64,000 nt of DNA from Sarocladium kiliense. Taxonomy: Eukaryota; Ascomycota; Sordariomycetes; Hypocreales; Sarocladiaceae. The notes under the pieces are model-generated. The model was not told where the DNA came from and made no database searches. It saw only the letters and a list, made by a program, of their open reading frames with translations. The translations under genes were made by a program, and so were the position numbers. The first letter of the stretch is position 1, and each line of letters begins with the position of its first letter. Of this stretch, positions 36,662 through 48,197 are shown in pieces. The stretch spans positions 1,702,053 to 1,766,052 of the forward strand of contig JAUZTG010000044.1 in assembly GCA_030734395.1 (NCBI GenBank). Direction: 5' to 3'.

Positions 36662-37910
36662 GGCTACGACAGGTTCGCTCAGGGCGAAGATCAACGGTTT
36701 GCAAAAGCAGGAAAGCCTCTGAGGTCTTTGAAGTCGAAAGATATCTCAGAAAGGCAACCTCAATTCAGGAGCACGCCCAAGAAGGTTGACAGGACTCAGA
36801 GACGGTAAGACAGGTAGAGGCGCGGATGCTTTGTGCCATAGTCTGTCGACATGGCCTGCTGCCTCAGGTATTCTATACCTCGTGCGGATAAGGAAAGACT
36901 TGTCTCAGGAGGGCACGGAACAAAGAGGGGTCCGGAAGAGCAGGAAGTGGGCAGTACGATGACGCGGAGATACTGGGTACACGCGTACCCCAGTGCTAGC
37001 TATTAGGGCGAATACGTGGACACCCATGGGTAAGATGGCGTCTACGGCTGACATCACGCAACCACGGTAGAATGGGAAGCGAGCACGATATTACATCAAA
37101 GCCACCCCCATCGCTCCGAAAATACCATAAGACAGGCGCCGATCCATCCTGGTGCGCTTTCTTTGCAGCTGAGCATCAGTATCGTTTGGCTGGTCGAGGC
37201 TTCGGCTGGTGGTTGTATCAGCGCGCGATAATCTGCTAATGGCGATGCGCCCAAGCTTACGCGCAGTCATGATGATGCACTAACGTACATGCACAGAACC
37301 CACATCTCACCATTTGCCTGCAAGAGGCAACGCCAGTAAGCTCCAATGCCGTTAGTGCTTGTTGCATCCATTGCTGCCCATCTCACCCATTCATGCTTAT
37401 TAGCTTGCCATGGCTGCATCAGAGCGGCTGGGCATTGGATCCTGGGCAGTGGCAGGAGTTAAGGTACCTTAGGTAGGGCTTGGTCAGGTATTGCAGGGTC
37501 CAATGTACCGTATTTCGACCTGATCTGTGCTGCGCGTTGCTGTGCCCCCTCCTCCAACCAGCGCCGCAGTCTTCCTTTGTGTTCCGTCCGTCAGTCAGGC
37601 CCATCACCACTTTCTTCTGCTGCTCTCACCATTCAGCGCCTTACGAAATCTCCTTAGCGATATTCGATACGACTTCCCACGATTGTTTGCAACTCGCCAA
37701 TTGCCATATCGTGCCTCGACGGTGCCAACCGAAACGAGACAATTGCTGCGCACTCCCCACGAACATCTATCGCACGTTTGGATACAATCGCCATAGGTCC
37801 CTTCACTGAAGGCCACCTCTGTGCTTCGCCGGCCTTTCGATCCGGAAAGCACCACCTCGCAGAAACGTTACGATCGCCAGTGCTCGTTCGCGGCCGCACC
37901 ACTTCCCGTC
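36662..37910. other. Divergent promoter region between FAS1 and DUF7053-like genes
   Basis: About 1.25 kb serving both flanking promoters. It contains the palindrome-like string AAGGTACCTTAGGTAGG near 37460. The part after 37500 is CT-rich and probably the 5' leader of the plus-strand gene. No gene seen. Confidence 0.5.
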
Positions 37911-38984
37911 ATGCTGCGCAGGAAGGAAACCTTCACCGTCATCACGCCCATCCCAGGCTTCATCCCACGGCAGCTCGCCATCGACATCTTGCACTCCCAT
38001 AGCGAGGTCATCACCCTAAATCCCCTCGTCCTCGATCACAAGCCTATTCCAGCACCGCGCAATGCCGCCGCCGACGAATACTACAGCACTTGGTACGAGA
38101 TCACCGAACGAGTCCAGGTTGTTCCGGGTGTCGGTAAGATGGGATCAAGTAAGATCTCCTTCCAAGGATGCTTCCACGACATGCCATGGGGCCTGCAAAC
38201 GCATATCTACGCCCCGCTGCAGATTGACATGCGCAACAAATATCGCATCGCTGGCAACCAGCCCGGCCTCGAGCCCCCAGAGAACCGCGAGATCGGACTC
38301 GAGGCTCTCGGCGCCCCTAAAGATGGGCTATACCTACGCGAAGATATCGAGATCAAGTGCAACATCACGCTCACCTCCTTTGTTAAATCCACCGCCAAGG
38401 CCGCCAGTCGGGAGATGGTCCAACGCATTATCAAGAAGGCCGAGCTCCTCGACGCTGGTATCTTACAAGCGATGATGCAGGATGGTCGCCTGAAGACCCT
38501 GAATCCCAACGACCGTAGCAGCACCATCCCGGAGAAGATGGGTCCCATGGGCTCTCCAAATCCTAGCAGCACAAGTCCAGGCATGCCGCCGCCGGGATAC
38601 GACATTCCAAGCAATCCGGCAAGTCCCCGGAATGCCTCATTCGTTGGCATGCCTCATTCGTCACCGTCTATGCATTACGCTCGTCCAGAAAGTATGCAGG
38701 GCTGGCAGACGACACCTGGCAATTATCATCAGATGGCGTATCGGCACCAACAAGAGCAGAACATGCAGCAGCAATATCCACAACATGCGCAGTACCAACA
38801 GACGCCGCATGGTGATAAGCCACAGGACTTGGCTTATGAGATGCCTGGCGACTTTGAACATGCACCTGCTGATCGGCAAACTGGCGGCTCGCAGACTTTT
38901 GCTGCTGAGTTAGCTGCTCCCGCACCAGGTGGCGTGTCTCATACAGAACTCCCGGCAGGCCAGCCCGTGCAGGGTCAAAAGTAG
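37911..38984 (+). CDS. DUF7053-like protein with glutamine/proline-rich tail
   Basis: Predicted 357-residue intronless protein. The first ~190 residues form the conserved part: LRRKETFTVITPIPGFIPRQLAIDILHSH, then WYEITERVQVVPG, and GCFHDMPWGLQTHIYAP. This resembles the fungal DUF7053 family as I remember it, perhaps a lipid-binding SRPBCC/START-like fold, but that fold is an inference. The C-terminal ~170 residues are low complexity (Pro, Gln, Met, Ser) with motifs such as PPPGYDIPSNPASPR. The start is the ATG at 37911; the frame extends upstream from GTG only. Function unknown. Confidence 0.75.
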   Translation: MLRRKETFTVITPIPGFIPRQLAIDILHSHSEVITLNPLVLDHKPIPAPRNAAADEYYSTWYEITERVQVVPGVGKMGSSKISFQGCFHDMPWGLQTHIYAPLQIDMRNKYRIAGNQPGLEPPENREIGLEALGAPKDGLYLREDIEIKCNITLTSFVKSTAKAASREMVQRIIKKAELLDAGILQAMMQDGRLKTLNPNDRSSTIPEKMGPMGSPNPSSTSPGMPPPGYDIPSNPASPRNASFVGMPHSSPSMHYARPESMQGWQTTPGNYHQMAYRHQQEQNMQQQYPQHAQYQQTPHGDKPQDLAYEMPGDFEHAPADRQTGGSQTFAAELAAPAPGGVSHTELPAGQPVQGQK

Positions 38985-39937
38985 TGGCTCTATCCAAGGG
39001 AGCTATCCATGGGGGGTTGTGAATGTCGATACTGCGATAGGTGGAGTTCTGTACTCATATTTCCAGATGGAGTTCCGTCGATCCGTGATTCTTTGGCTAT
39101 GCTTCGGCTCAGGTGTACGCGGGGTTTCCCATGTTTTGATACCAAGTTGTTCTGATTCGAAAAATCCATTCTATGTCTTCTTCAACTTTTAGACTTTGAA
39201 GGCTGAGATCTGAACTTGGGCCTTAAATTCTTAGTGACCAGGTGGTGTGCTGTTGCCGTGAATATGCTACCATTCCCCGACTATGGCGCCGTCTGCTATC
39301 ACAGTTTGAGGCACGCAAATACCAACTGGCGATTTGAATGATATCGGGCAGGGGATTGTGTTTGACGTAGCTCCTCATCAACTGGTTGGCAACGCAGAAC
39401 TAACCCACCTTCCCACATCACGGGATCGCGTGACGATTTGACCATGATTTTGGCCCATCCATTGACAATTTCCTATGTGCTCAGAGCGCATTTCCCGCGA
39501 GCTACGGGTCAGGTCAACGGGAAACTTTACTCCGACCGGTTGCCATTGCATGCGCTCAAGGTCACGTATCCGCAATGGTAGCACATATTACCATCTCCTG
39601 CAGGCTCAGTGGTTCCACTGGGAAGGAGCTGAGCCAATGAACACGCCCCATGCCATGACGACACAAGCGGCCGCTTTAGAGTGAGTCTCAATTGCTGCCT
39701 TGATTGGTTGGTAGATCACTGTGGACGTCCGGAGTATCAACTCCTCAGGATCACCCAAACTTGTTCCTGATCCAGGTACCAGCACGATAGCCCCCTCTTG
39801 AAAATCATGTATGACGTTATTTTCCGAGGACAGTCGAACATCCTAACAAAGTGAGCACTACATAAGTCTTGGAAGTGCGTTCAGTGGTCGCAGGTTTGTC
39901 CATTTCCCATCTCATCAATCTCACTGCGACAGAAGCT
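38985..39937. other. Intergenic region, no gene seen
   Basis: 3' flank of the DUF7053-like gene and promoter of the small membrane protein gene. No domain or RNA gene recognised. Confidence 0.5.
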
Positions 39938-40384
39938 ATGCCTGTTCTTTCACTCTATCATTCTCCGGGACTCTCGCGCCGTCTGGCCGAGGACTCTCAC
40001 TCTGCGGGACCACTTTCATCGTCTCACTCACTCTTGTCTCGCCAGTCAGATGGAGGTGACAGCGGATCCAACAACGGAACTTGTCTTGGTGGCGGTGAGA
40101 TTGCCGGCATCGTGATCGGCACGATATTCGGCACCTTGCTGGTCCTATGGTTGATACAGTCATGTACTGGTGGCCTGGCAAGGCCGACGATTGCAGCGAC
40201 TCCATACCAGGAGGAGATTGAGCCCAAGAGGCATCATAAACATCATTCAAGATCACGCCATAGTCGACGACGGTCATCTGGGTTATCAGAGCCTCCACCC
40301 GTCATTCTTGCGGATCGATCTCGAAGCAGGCACCGCCAACCGACCTACGTGTACACAGATGATTTGGGAAGGGGCCGGCGTTGA
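39938..40384 (+). CDS. Small single-pass membrane protein
   Basis: Predicted 148 residues. Layout: a Ser/His-rich N-terminus of about 50 residues, one TM segment (GEIAGIVIGTIFGTLLVLWLI) preceded by CLGG, then a strongly basic cytosolic tail (KRHHKHHSRSRHSRRRSS) ending with TYVYTDDLGRGRR. There is no clear signal peptide. This Ser-rich, single-TM, Arg-rich layout recurs in fungal membrane proteins of unknown function. The start is the ATG at 39938. It is convergent with the rhodopsin gene. Confidence 0.6.
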   Translation: MPVLSLYHSPGLSRRLAEDSHSAGPLSSSHSLLSRQSDGGDSGSNNGTCLGGGEIAGIVIGTIFGTLLVLWLIQSCTGGLARPTIAATPYQEEIEPKRHHKHHSRSRHSRRRSSGLSEPPPVILADRSRSRHRQPTYVYTDDLGRGRR

Positions 40385-40662
40385 CAGTCATGTGCACTTT
40401 ACATCACGGCCGACAACAGCCGATGAAGATAAGGATATCGAGGAGCATGTGCAGGAATAGTAGCCTAATTTGATTGAAAGAAAACGCTACATAATCACCG
40501 CAAATGTTCACAAGTTACATTACCTAACAATCTGGTTTTCCCTCCCCTATTCCACTTGCCACAGTTTTGCAGCATTGATCAAGTTCATATACGATCGTGT
40601 CAATCGTTCTGGTGTCTGAATGCTCCCTGGTGCTATCTCATCACTGCAAATCACCTTTCATC

Positions 40663-41692
40663 TTAGGCACCCTCATCTTCATCACCAATACGAATCTGAC
40701 CCTCTGCTGTAAGTCCATGAGCCCAATATCCCCCGAGTTCAACATTAGTCTCAGGGATACGGCGGTGGGCAATAAGGAGCCAAAGACCGAATACTGGCTT
40801 GGCAAGAACGTCGAGAATGGCATAGAGAATGATCTCCGTGTCGACGCTTACCTTTCGGGCACCATCTGCAACGCCCCAAACACTATGATACCTGTTAAGA
40901 ATTGCACCCGATTGATGGACAGTGGGTTGCAGGAGAACTTACATGGGATAAATCGTCCAAAGGACCAGGGTGAACGCCGCAAGCGAGCCAAAGAGCTTGC
41001 CAACACTCGCGCTCCGGGCACGGGCGAGACGACCGCCGTGGATAGCGACGTGCCAGATGACAAACAGATAGGCAATGCAGCCGATAGTGTACCAACCCCA
41101 TTTCTGTGCGGTGTGCTCCTTACCAAAGGCGGCGAACAGACCGGTGAGGACCATGATAAGATCTGCGACGATCGCCATGGCCGTGTGTGCACCGTCAACA
41201 CCAGCCAGAAGACAAAGATCAAGCAGCAACAGAGGTGTAGTGATTGCCCAGTCAATGTAACGAGCGTAGTAGACTTGGCGGCAAAGCAAGTGGTGTGTGC
41301 TGGGAAGCTTGCCGTGATGGTCTTTGACTTTAGTGCAGTTGAAGCTCGCGGCATCCCCTGTGGCCATGGCGAAATAGGAGATGGCAGCTGTGATGGTAAT
41401 CAGTGTCGTGATTACGTGGTACAGGCGCCGCGAGACCGGGATCTTCCAAGCCATGCCAGCGAATATGGCTGATGCCGCAGTCATGATGACAAAGACCACC
41501 CAGAGGGCTGTGAAGCCAGTGTCGCCAGCGGTTTGGTACTCATTTGGTGTTGCTGCAGATTCAGTCAACCAAAGCGCTCCTTGACGGGCCCAAAATGCGG
41601 TACTACGGGGTGGTATATAGACGGGGAAACGTACGGACAATGGTGGGGAGAGGCTTCACCGGCTTGGGATGTTGGTGATCATCGAACATCAT
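40663..41692 (-). CDS. Microbial (type I) rhodopsin, proton-pump type
   Basis: Predicted 304-residue seven-helix retinal protein. Exons 41692-41635, 41579-40943 and 40882-40663; the splices give PTIV|RALWLTES and WTIYPIVWGVADG. Retinal-binding Lys is K260 in helix G (LDVLAKPVFGLWLL). Helix C reads RYIDWAITTPLLLLD, so the bacteriorhodopsin positions R82, D85, T89 and D96 are R126, D129, T133 and D140. Having both the proton acceptor and donor carboxylates is the mark of an outward proton pump such as the Leptosphaeria rhodopsin, which this protein closely resembles in layout. It is not the Lys-less Yro2/Hsp30 type. Plasma membrane, light-driven. Carotenoid genes, which neighbour such opsins in Fusarium, are not seen here. 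The start may be either of two adjacent ATGs (41692 or 41689). Confidence 0.93.
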
Positions 41693-44385
41693 GGTGATTG
41701 CAGGTAGCTATTGTGTATTTCGATGTAGATGTCAGAACCGCTCTTTTATCGTTGTCTCAGTAAGGGTAATGTATTCTGAGGAAAAGGAATCCGGCGAAAA
41801 GAATGATGAGAAGGGTCAGAGTAGCAACTAGAGCTGATCATGTTCTTTTGAAGGGGACTCATGCGGGGTTGGTGAAGCTTTCGTCATCAATCACATCGTC
41901 ATCACGCCTATACGAATGGTTGGGCAAGGGCTTCGGTCTGGACTGGAATCCTGGTTAATGTCAAACCTTGAATCGGGACAAAAAGTGTGAGACGCGATCA
42001 GCAAAGTAATAGCGAACGTCATCCATTGCATGTTGATGAAGGTGTAAATCCCTGTTAGGCATAGCTTCACCATGCGGGGAACCACGGCCTCCTTGTGTAA
42101 GTTCCCTTGCCTTGGGGCTGGTCGATCCGCTCGATCAACTCCGGTGGTGGGGCTGGGTGACTGGTGTGGCCAGATGGCGTAGCCGCATGTGACTCTTATT
42201 GAGCAGGCAGCATACTCCGTAGTTGAGGAGGTGACTTGTATGCCTGTTGTGTCACGGCTCTTGTTCTTCTCCCCTTGAAGGAATCGTCCAAATCGGCATA
42301 GGCGTGGTGCCTGGTCAGGCTTTCATCAACAATCAACCAACACAGTCCTGGTCATTCCCTGATCAACATCTAACGTTGTGTCATTGACCATCTGCGCCTT
42401 GGTGGGAATTTCGGCCTTCACGATCAACACCGACCCATGCGGCGGCGGACGCGAGACTAGCAAGACTCGCGCGACCACCGTCCTTGGTCCCTGAGAAGCC
42501 CAGTTCAACAGTTGCATCTGAAGAAGGGCCGGTCGCGAGAGATACCTACTGAAGTGGTTCGGACAGCGAAGAAGTGGTCGATGGCAATCGTAGTTTGGAG
42601 CTGCAGCCCATTCCCCATATGCCGTTTCTCATTGTCCGGACTTCGATTCTGTTTCGAGCAAGGGACGAGATTCCAGCTGGTCAATTGGAAAATTCTACAG
42701 AGGGTTACAGCATCCTGCCAATCTGATATGCATTCATGTTGTCAGGTGAATTGACGGAGTGTGAGAGGCACGACGGGACGAGGTCATCTTACAGGTCAGT
42801 CGTGACTCTGGAGGCATTCTTCTCTCATCCCCCCCACCCCCCGACCTTATGTGCTACACCTGATTTATCTTATTTCCCCTTACGCCAGGGAGGGATTAAG
42901 GAATTCCCGAGGAACGAACCCAGGTGCCTCGATCTGTGATGCACTCTCCCGGGTAGCTATCTAGATTTGTAGCTGTGGGCCTCGGCACATTATGATACCC
43001 AACAGCCTGTTAATCCAAGTCCACGTTCAGCCAGCCGTCATTGTCCCACTTCAGAGATCCAAAATCGGGAAGCGATCCGTCGTTCCTCTTCCAGGAAATG
43101 CTGTAGACCACGGCTTCCGTTGAGCGTGTCAATGCTGGCAACTTGAAGAGATGTATCAATACCCTCAATTGGAATGCCGGTCCTCAGACCTATCTGTTGC
43201 AAATGACAATAATCTGTCCTCAACCAATGCCAAACATGGTAGAGGCAAGAGTCCATGAATGGTGGAGGCCATCTCTTTCACCCTTCGACGCGGCGTACGA
43301 ATGTACATGCGTTGGTCCATGGCGCTGCATGAATCCAATTAATGGGACCTTGTGAGGCCGTCGACAGTCGGAGTGAAGAGGAGCGACCCCACCATGATAG
43401 TCATTGCGCTGTGCGAGTCCGGACCTTCTCCTAGAAGCTTGGGATTATCGCGCTTGTCGATTACCGTCATGGGATTCACCGAAAGGTAGAAAACCTTCCC
43501 AGCCAGACAGAACTTCGCGGCCGTCTATTACGCCTGTAACAGCACTGGATATCGCAAATGACTTCGAGCGAATATGGTGGGCTCATGTAGCTATAATTCT
43601 TCTCCTCGCTAAGAGTGCGCTCGGTCCTAGGTTACATGAGGTTGCCGATTGAAGTGTTCTGACCGTATGTTCACCGCACGGGCTCGAATGGGCTGACAAC
43701 TTGAGCCCATCAGCCGAGGCCAACACTAGGCTCAGCAATCGTCGCTCGGTGTTTTGCACAGCGGAGAGTATCGCTTATTTTTCTGTGCTAAGTCTGGAAC
43801 TTCAAGAGTGTTCGGTCTCCCCGCATCTTTGTCGCTTTACCCCCATGCAAAAGTGCTACTGTAAGTTCGCTTGTGTTAGCGAGGCCAGTGCAACCAGCCT
43901 CGTGTCCTAAGAATAGGACGGGAGACCTCGGCACTTCTGGAGACGCAGGGCTACAAGTCCTAACCCGAATTGGTCGCAACCGTGGCTATCAAATTCACCA
44001 AAACCCCGCCAAATATTGGGGCGCAAGCTTACTCTTAGCTCAACTCAGCAATAGTGTACCTTGTCTTCTAGAATACGAGGTTTTGTTTCGTAATATTCTG
44101 CAAAGGCAGATGATGTCTGGTAGATCTGATCACGAGAACCAATATGCTCAAGGGCAGACCCTGTCAGGCTCTCGTATTGAGAGTCCACAGAGTGCAATTG
44201 ACCCGCGTTCGCAGTATGACGCATTGTATGACATCGCATTCTTCATCGCAGACGTATAGAACCTTCGCCTATATAAAGCCAACAGCTGGCGCCCAGACGA
44301 GATCGTAAGACATTGCAACCACCACCGCAGCAACTTCAGTTTCTCAACGACCACTACTCGATCCTACAACTCTTTGCCCTGCAAG
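41693..44385. other. Long intergenic region between divergent rhodopsin and BYS1-like genes
   Basis: About 2.7 kb with no supportable gene; it contains both promoters. A small hairpin (GCGAGGC ... GCCTCG) lies near 43880-43905. Open frames are short and domain-free. I looked for tRNA and 5S rRNA patterns and found none convincing. Confidence 0.5.
44272..44277 (+). promoter_or_regulatory. Putative TATA box of the BYS1-like gene
   Basis: TATAAA within CGCCTATATAAAGCC, 114 bases before the ATG at 44386. The spacing fits a strongly transcribed fungal gene. Confidence 0.5.
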
Positions 44386-45094
44386 ATGAAGTTCTCTATC
44401 GTCGCACTCACTGCTCTCCTCGGCGTTGCCGCCGCCGATAAGGCTGTCGTCATGAACAGCTGCTCTTCAACCGTTTATGTCCAGTCTTACCCATACGATG
44501 GCAGCAAGGCTGGTCCTCTCACCGCCGTGAAGCCCGGAAAGTCCTTCAGTGAGAACCTCAGGGCCTCTGGTTCGGTACGTGTTCCTTGCGACACCTTCCA
44601 TTCTGAGGATCATGTCACCTCCTCGAGTGCGTCTATGACCTTGAAGCAGGGTTAATAATTTCCTCATAGACCATCAAAATTGCAAAAACCAAGACGCTGG
44701 ACAAGCCCCTCTTCTTTGGTTACTCATTCTCGAAGAATCCCAACTATGCTTATTGTAAGTTGTGATTTGTAGCATCGACGATTCCTGTCACAGTCACTAA
44801 CGGTTTACTTCAGACGAGCTCAGCAGGTATGTCAGAGAAACTGTCTCCTCGATTGAGACCTAAGACAGCAAAAAGTGGGCAAGCCTACGTATAAGTGCTT
44901 AACTGACATTTCGTGAAATTAGTGAATGGGGCAATCCCTTTGCCTCGAGCCGCAACACCCTCAGCCCTGGCGAGGGCTGCGAAGCTTTCAATTGCGCTCC
45001 TAACGATTCGAAGTGTTACAGTACTCCGGCTCACAAGAAGGTGTTTGGATGCCCTCAGCCTGTCGACCTGGTTGCTACTCTTTGCAAGAAATAA
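44386..45094 (+). CDS. Small secreted cysteine-rich BYS1-domain-like protein
   Basis: Predicted 152 residues. Exons 44386-44574, 44670-44754, 44814-44826 (13 bases) and 44923-45094. A signal peptide MKFSIVALTALLGVAAA is evident. The mature part starts with KAVVMNSCSSTVYVQS, a thaumatin-like or BYS1 N-terminal strand, continues TIKIAKTKTLDKPLFFGYSF, and ends with a Cys-rich region (GEGCEAFNC, SKCYSTPAHKKVFGC, LCKK). The micro-exon joins YAY to ELSSEWGNPFA, which reproduces the family's D/ELS...GNPF motif. BYS1 proteins are secreted and often phase- or stress-regulated; their molecular role is unknown. A small effector-like role is possible but unproven. Confidence 0.82.
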
Positions 45095-45473
45095 TCTGGA
45101 CGCCTCATGACGTCGAACAAGGGTCAATGATATTAGAATGTTGCGATAATATAGAACATGGAAATAGCATTGTTCCTAGCTTGCCCTATAAGATTAACCT
45201 TTTAATAAGTGGCTGGTCTATCGGTGACTATAGAACCTACGGTATAGCATTGCAATCTTCAGAGTTGCGTGAACCTTCCCGCGTGAAAGAGGTCCGCACT
45301 GCCGTCAGGTCGTCCATCGGCGGGCAGCATCCTCGGCCCATCAGGGAGCGGCCAATGCCTAACCGCCACCGTGAAGTATTACACTCTGCTGCAAGTATAC
45401 ATCAGATGGACAGCCAAAAAATACTTAATTTAACGCTCCTGCTTTGCCTCGAGACTGCAACTATATCGAGCTC
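45095..45473. other. Convergent 3' flanks
   Basis: Between the ends of the BYS1-like gene and the transcription factor gene. No gene seen. Confidence 0.5.
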
Positions 45474-47796
45474 TTAGCTAGCAGTACTCCCCATATTTTC
45501 CGGAATCATGCTATGATTCTGGGCTGCTTCACGTAACCTTTCTGTCCAGAAGTCCAATCTGAGGGAGCAGAGCGTAGTGCCATCGATGCAGAAAGGTCCG
45601 TCACTATTTAGCCACTGTCTAATATTGCGCTCCCTTCCGCGACCCTGGCGCTGCTCCTCATGTTGTCGTTCGTGCGAGCATTCACAGTTCTTGGTAGATC
45701 CCAGAAGGCCCTTCGTCAAGTTGGCCGCCATGGTGAGCGCGTGTCGAACAAGCGGATTTGAGGATGGACGATAATGTGATGAAGTTGATGCAACTTGAAG
45801 CACTGAGACTGCATACATCAGCGCGTCACTCCCAGGTCTACTCCCTGCCAACCGGAACTGTTTTTGCTCCGGTGAGATCAACTTGGAATATGCGGGGCCG
45901 ACGTAGTAGTGCATCTTCAAAAAGTAATAAAGAACCATTCCGTCTTCGATAAGCGTGGTTATGCGACTCAATGCGGCTGCTACGGAGTTGCTTTCTCCGC
46001 GATAGGCAAGCATCAAATAGTCTGCGACACCACTAGTGCTGGCTCTTGATTCAACCAGCCTCTTTATCCTGTTCAAATCTTGCCACCACTCCTCTATGGT
46101 CTCGTTAAAGAGTGCCTCCCAAGCAACTTTGCCGCGTCGGGGCCGCTTCGAAGAAGAGAGCGATGAGGGTGTCATAAGCCAAACCATCTGTAAAGTGCCG
46201 CAGAGTCCCAATATCACATCCTCGACAAGTAGTGGTGATGACGTGAAGGAGCTCGGACCATCCATCATGGTTGATAGTGGAAACGTATCTCGTCCGGCCG
46301 GCTCCTCCCGTAGTCGCCTAGCAAAGATATCCAGGCCATAGGCGTTCCACACGGCATACGTGGTCATCATATGGACACCGACTTCCTGGTGATGGAGCAT
46401 AGGGGGCTGTCCATAGGCAAGAGACAGATAGACGTCGAATTGGTAGGTTGAGGTGAGAAGGCGCTTGAATTGCTCACGCACGCTCATGTTGTACGGCGCA
46501 AATGAGCCACCGAAGTGAGTTTCTAGGTGATCAGCCAGTACTGTAGTGTCAAAAGCTCCGATCTCCCGCAGGTGAGTGATAAATGCGCCGCGAAGTCGCA
46601 TAGCCCAAGACAAAGCGGGACGATCGGTGCGATATAGCGAAAAGGCCAAGGTCAAGAGAACAGCTTGGAAGAGTTCGATCGGCCATGGCTGGTTTTGGCT
46701 CACAGGATCGAGGGTGGTCTAGCCCATTATTCAGTAAAGGCATCGCCAAAGAGCAGAGTGGTGTCTATCTCACGATGCGATGGAGCAAGCGCTGCAAGAG
46801 AATCTCGTGGACCCGAAGCGCGCAAGTTCGATCTTGAGGGTTACTGTAGTTGTCTGACCACACTCCTACTACACAAACGGATATTGCCAAGGGGGATGCC
46901 GCCGCTTTAACGTCGAATGATGGGCCATTCAGTACCGGCCACCGAAGATGAAAGTCTCTGAAGTAGATTGCAGCTTTTTGACATAGCCAGGCATGCCCGT
47001 CGCTGGCTTGTGGCATGAGGCCTTCTGTTAGGTCGTTTCCTGCGAGGAGCAATTCTTCAATAGCTTTGATTCCAGGACCGATAACTTGGGATGGACCAGT
47101 TGAGACTGGCTGCGACGGAGCAATAGAAAGACCTCGGAACAACTCATGGCTCAATAGATCCCGTCCTCGGCTGAGAAGCTCTCCGGCTGACAGAGGCTCC
47201 ATGCTCGGTCTAGAATGAGTGTGGAATGCCAAGCCTTCAGTCTCCAGGACGTTATCAGCAATCTCGCTAGATCCCGTCTTTTCACCTGCTTGTGCTGACA
47301 CCAACGTACCAGGTGCGCCATTGAAAGTGCAGCAGCCACCTCGACGTGCGCACCGCGAGCAGGGTATGGTGCCAGAGCATTTCGTCTTGCTCAGACGACA
47401 ACCATCGCATGATATTGCGCTGCGTACATGCCCCGGACTATGCAAGGCGGAATGACGCCGGAGGAGTTCTCTGCGATATGGCGCCAAGTAGTGTTAGTCT
47501 CGCATGAGGCGGAACGGGAGGCGGATCTCTCACTTGCGAGTAAAGCGACGTTGGCAAACGTGACAGATATGCGCTGCTTGTTCGTTGTGGGTGGCCTGAT
47601 GCCTTGTCAAGTGCTCCTTGTGTACGAAGCTTCTGCCGCAATGGCATGGATGTCGTCCTGACGGACGAGCCAGCAGCGGCGATTTGCGTAGAGGCATCTG
47701 ATCTTGATGTTCCATGTGTTGGCACAAGTCTAAAAGCAGCCTTTCCATAGCTGCAAGACGGCAATGGGCCCAGGTTGCGCCAGCCGGTGGGATCAT
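45474..47796 (-). CDS. Transcription factor with C2H2 fingers plus Zn(II)2Cys6 cluster
   Basis: Predicted 734-residue nuclear regulator. Exons 47796-47534, 47470-46774 and 46718-45474. Two C2H2 fingers lie at residues 51-70 (CHCGRSFVHKEHLTRHQATH) and 78-98 (CHVCQRRFTRKELLRRHSALH), the second being completed across intron 1. A Zn2Cys6 cluster follows at about 109-134 (CDGCRLSKTKC ... CSRCARRGGCC). The rest is a fungal-specific transcription factor domain, with blocks such as PWPIELFQAVLLTLAFSLY and WNAYGLDIFARRL. This combined finger arrangement is a known but minor fungal class. The gene diverges from an NmrA-like reductase gene across 401 bases, so it may regulate that neighbour. Confidence 0.9.
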
Positions 47797-48197
47797 CTCA
47801 TCTGACGCTGGTGGGGGAAGAGTGGGGTTGTTCCGCTGGGATGCTGTTCCGTCTACACCGGACCGGTGGGATGAAGCGGCGTGCGGATTGTGTCTGTCTG
47901 CGAATCTCCGGTGTATAAGTCTACCTTGGTAATCAATTGATACGCGTCACCTTAGATCACACATGGAGATCACTTGGATCGTCAGTAAATTTGTCAGCTT
48001 GCTGACTTTGCTATAATCGTTTTCGCTCAATGGCCGTCCTCTGCTTTAGATCAAGAAACCACTCCGAGTCTATATATAATGTCCGAAGCGCCTGCAATTA
48101 CAGCACGACAGCTTTTCCATGACATGCTTCTCCCGCACTCTCTATTGCTCTCCTACATCAGAACTCGTCATCGTCATTCATTATTTCGCTCATCACC
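47797..48197. promoter_or_regulatory. Bidirectional promoter, regulator / reductase
   Basis: A 401-base divergent spacer. On the plus strand TATATATAAT at 48071-48080 lies about 118 bases before the reductase ATG and is a good TATA candidate. No conserved operator can be claimed from one copy. Confidence 0.5.

Noticed and set aside
40597..41472. Plus-strand 291-codon frame
   Set aside because: Antisense shadow of the rhodopsin gene, whose helices and retinal Lys are unmistakable.
42880..42960. Possible tRNA-like T-arm near GGTTCG on the minus strand
   Set aside because: Only a weak T arm with wobble pairs. No matching acceptor, D or anticodon arms.
43860..43980. Possible 5S rRNA-like segment (GGGAGACC)
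   Set aside because: The rest does not fit the conserved 5S sequence or box elements.
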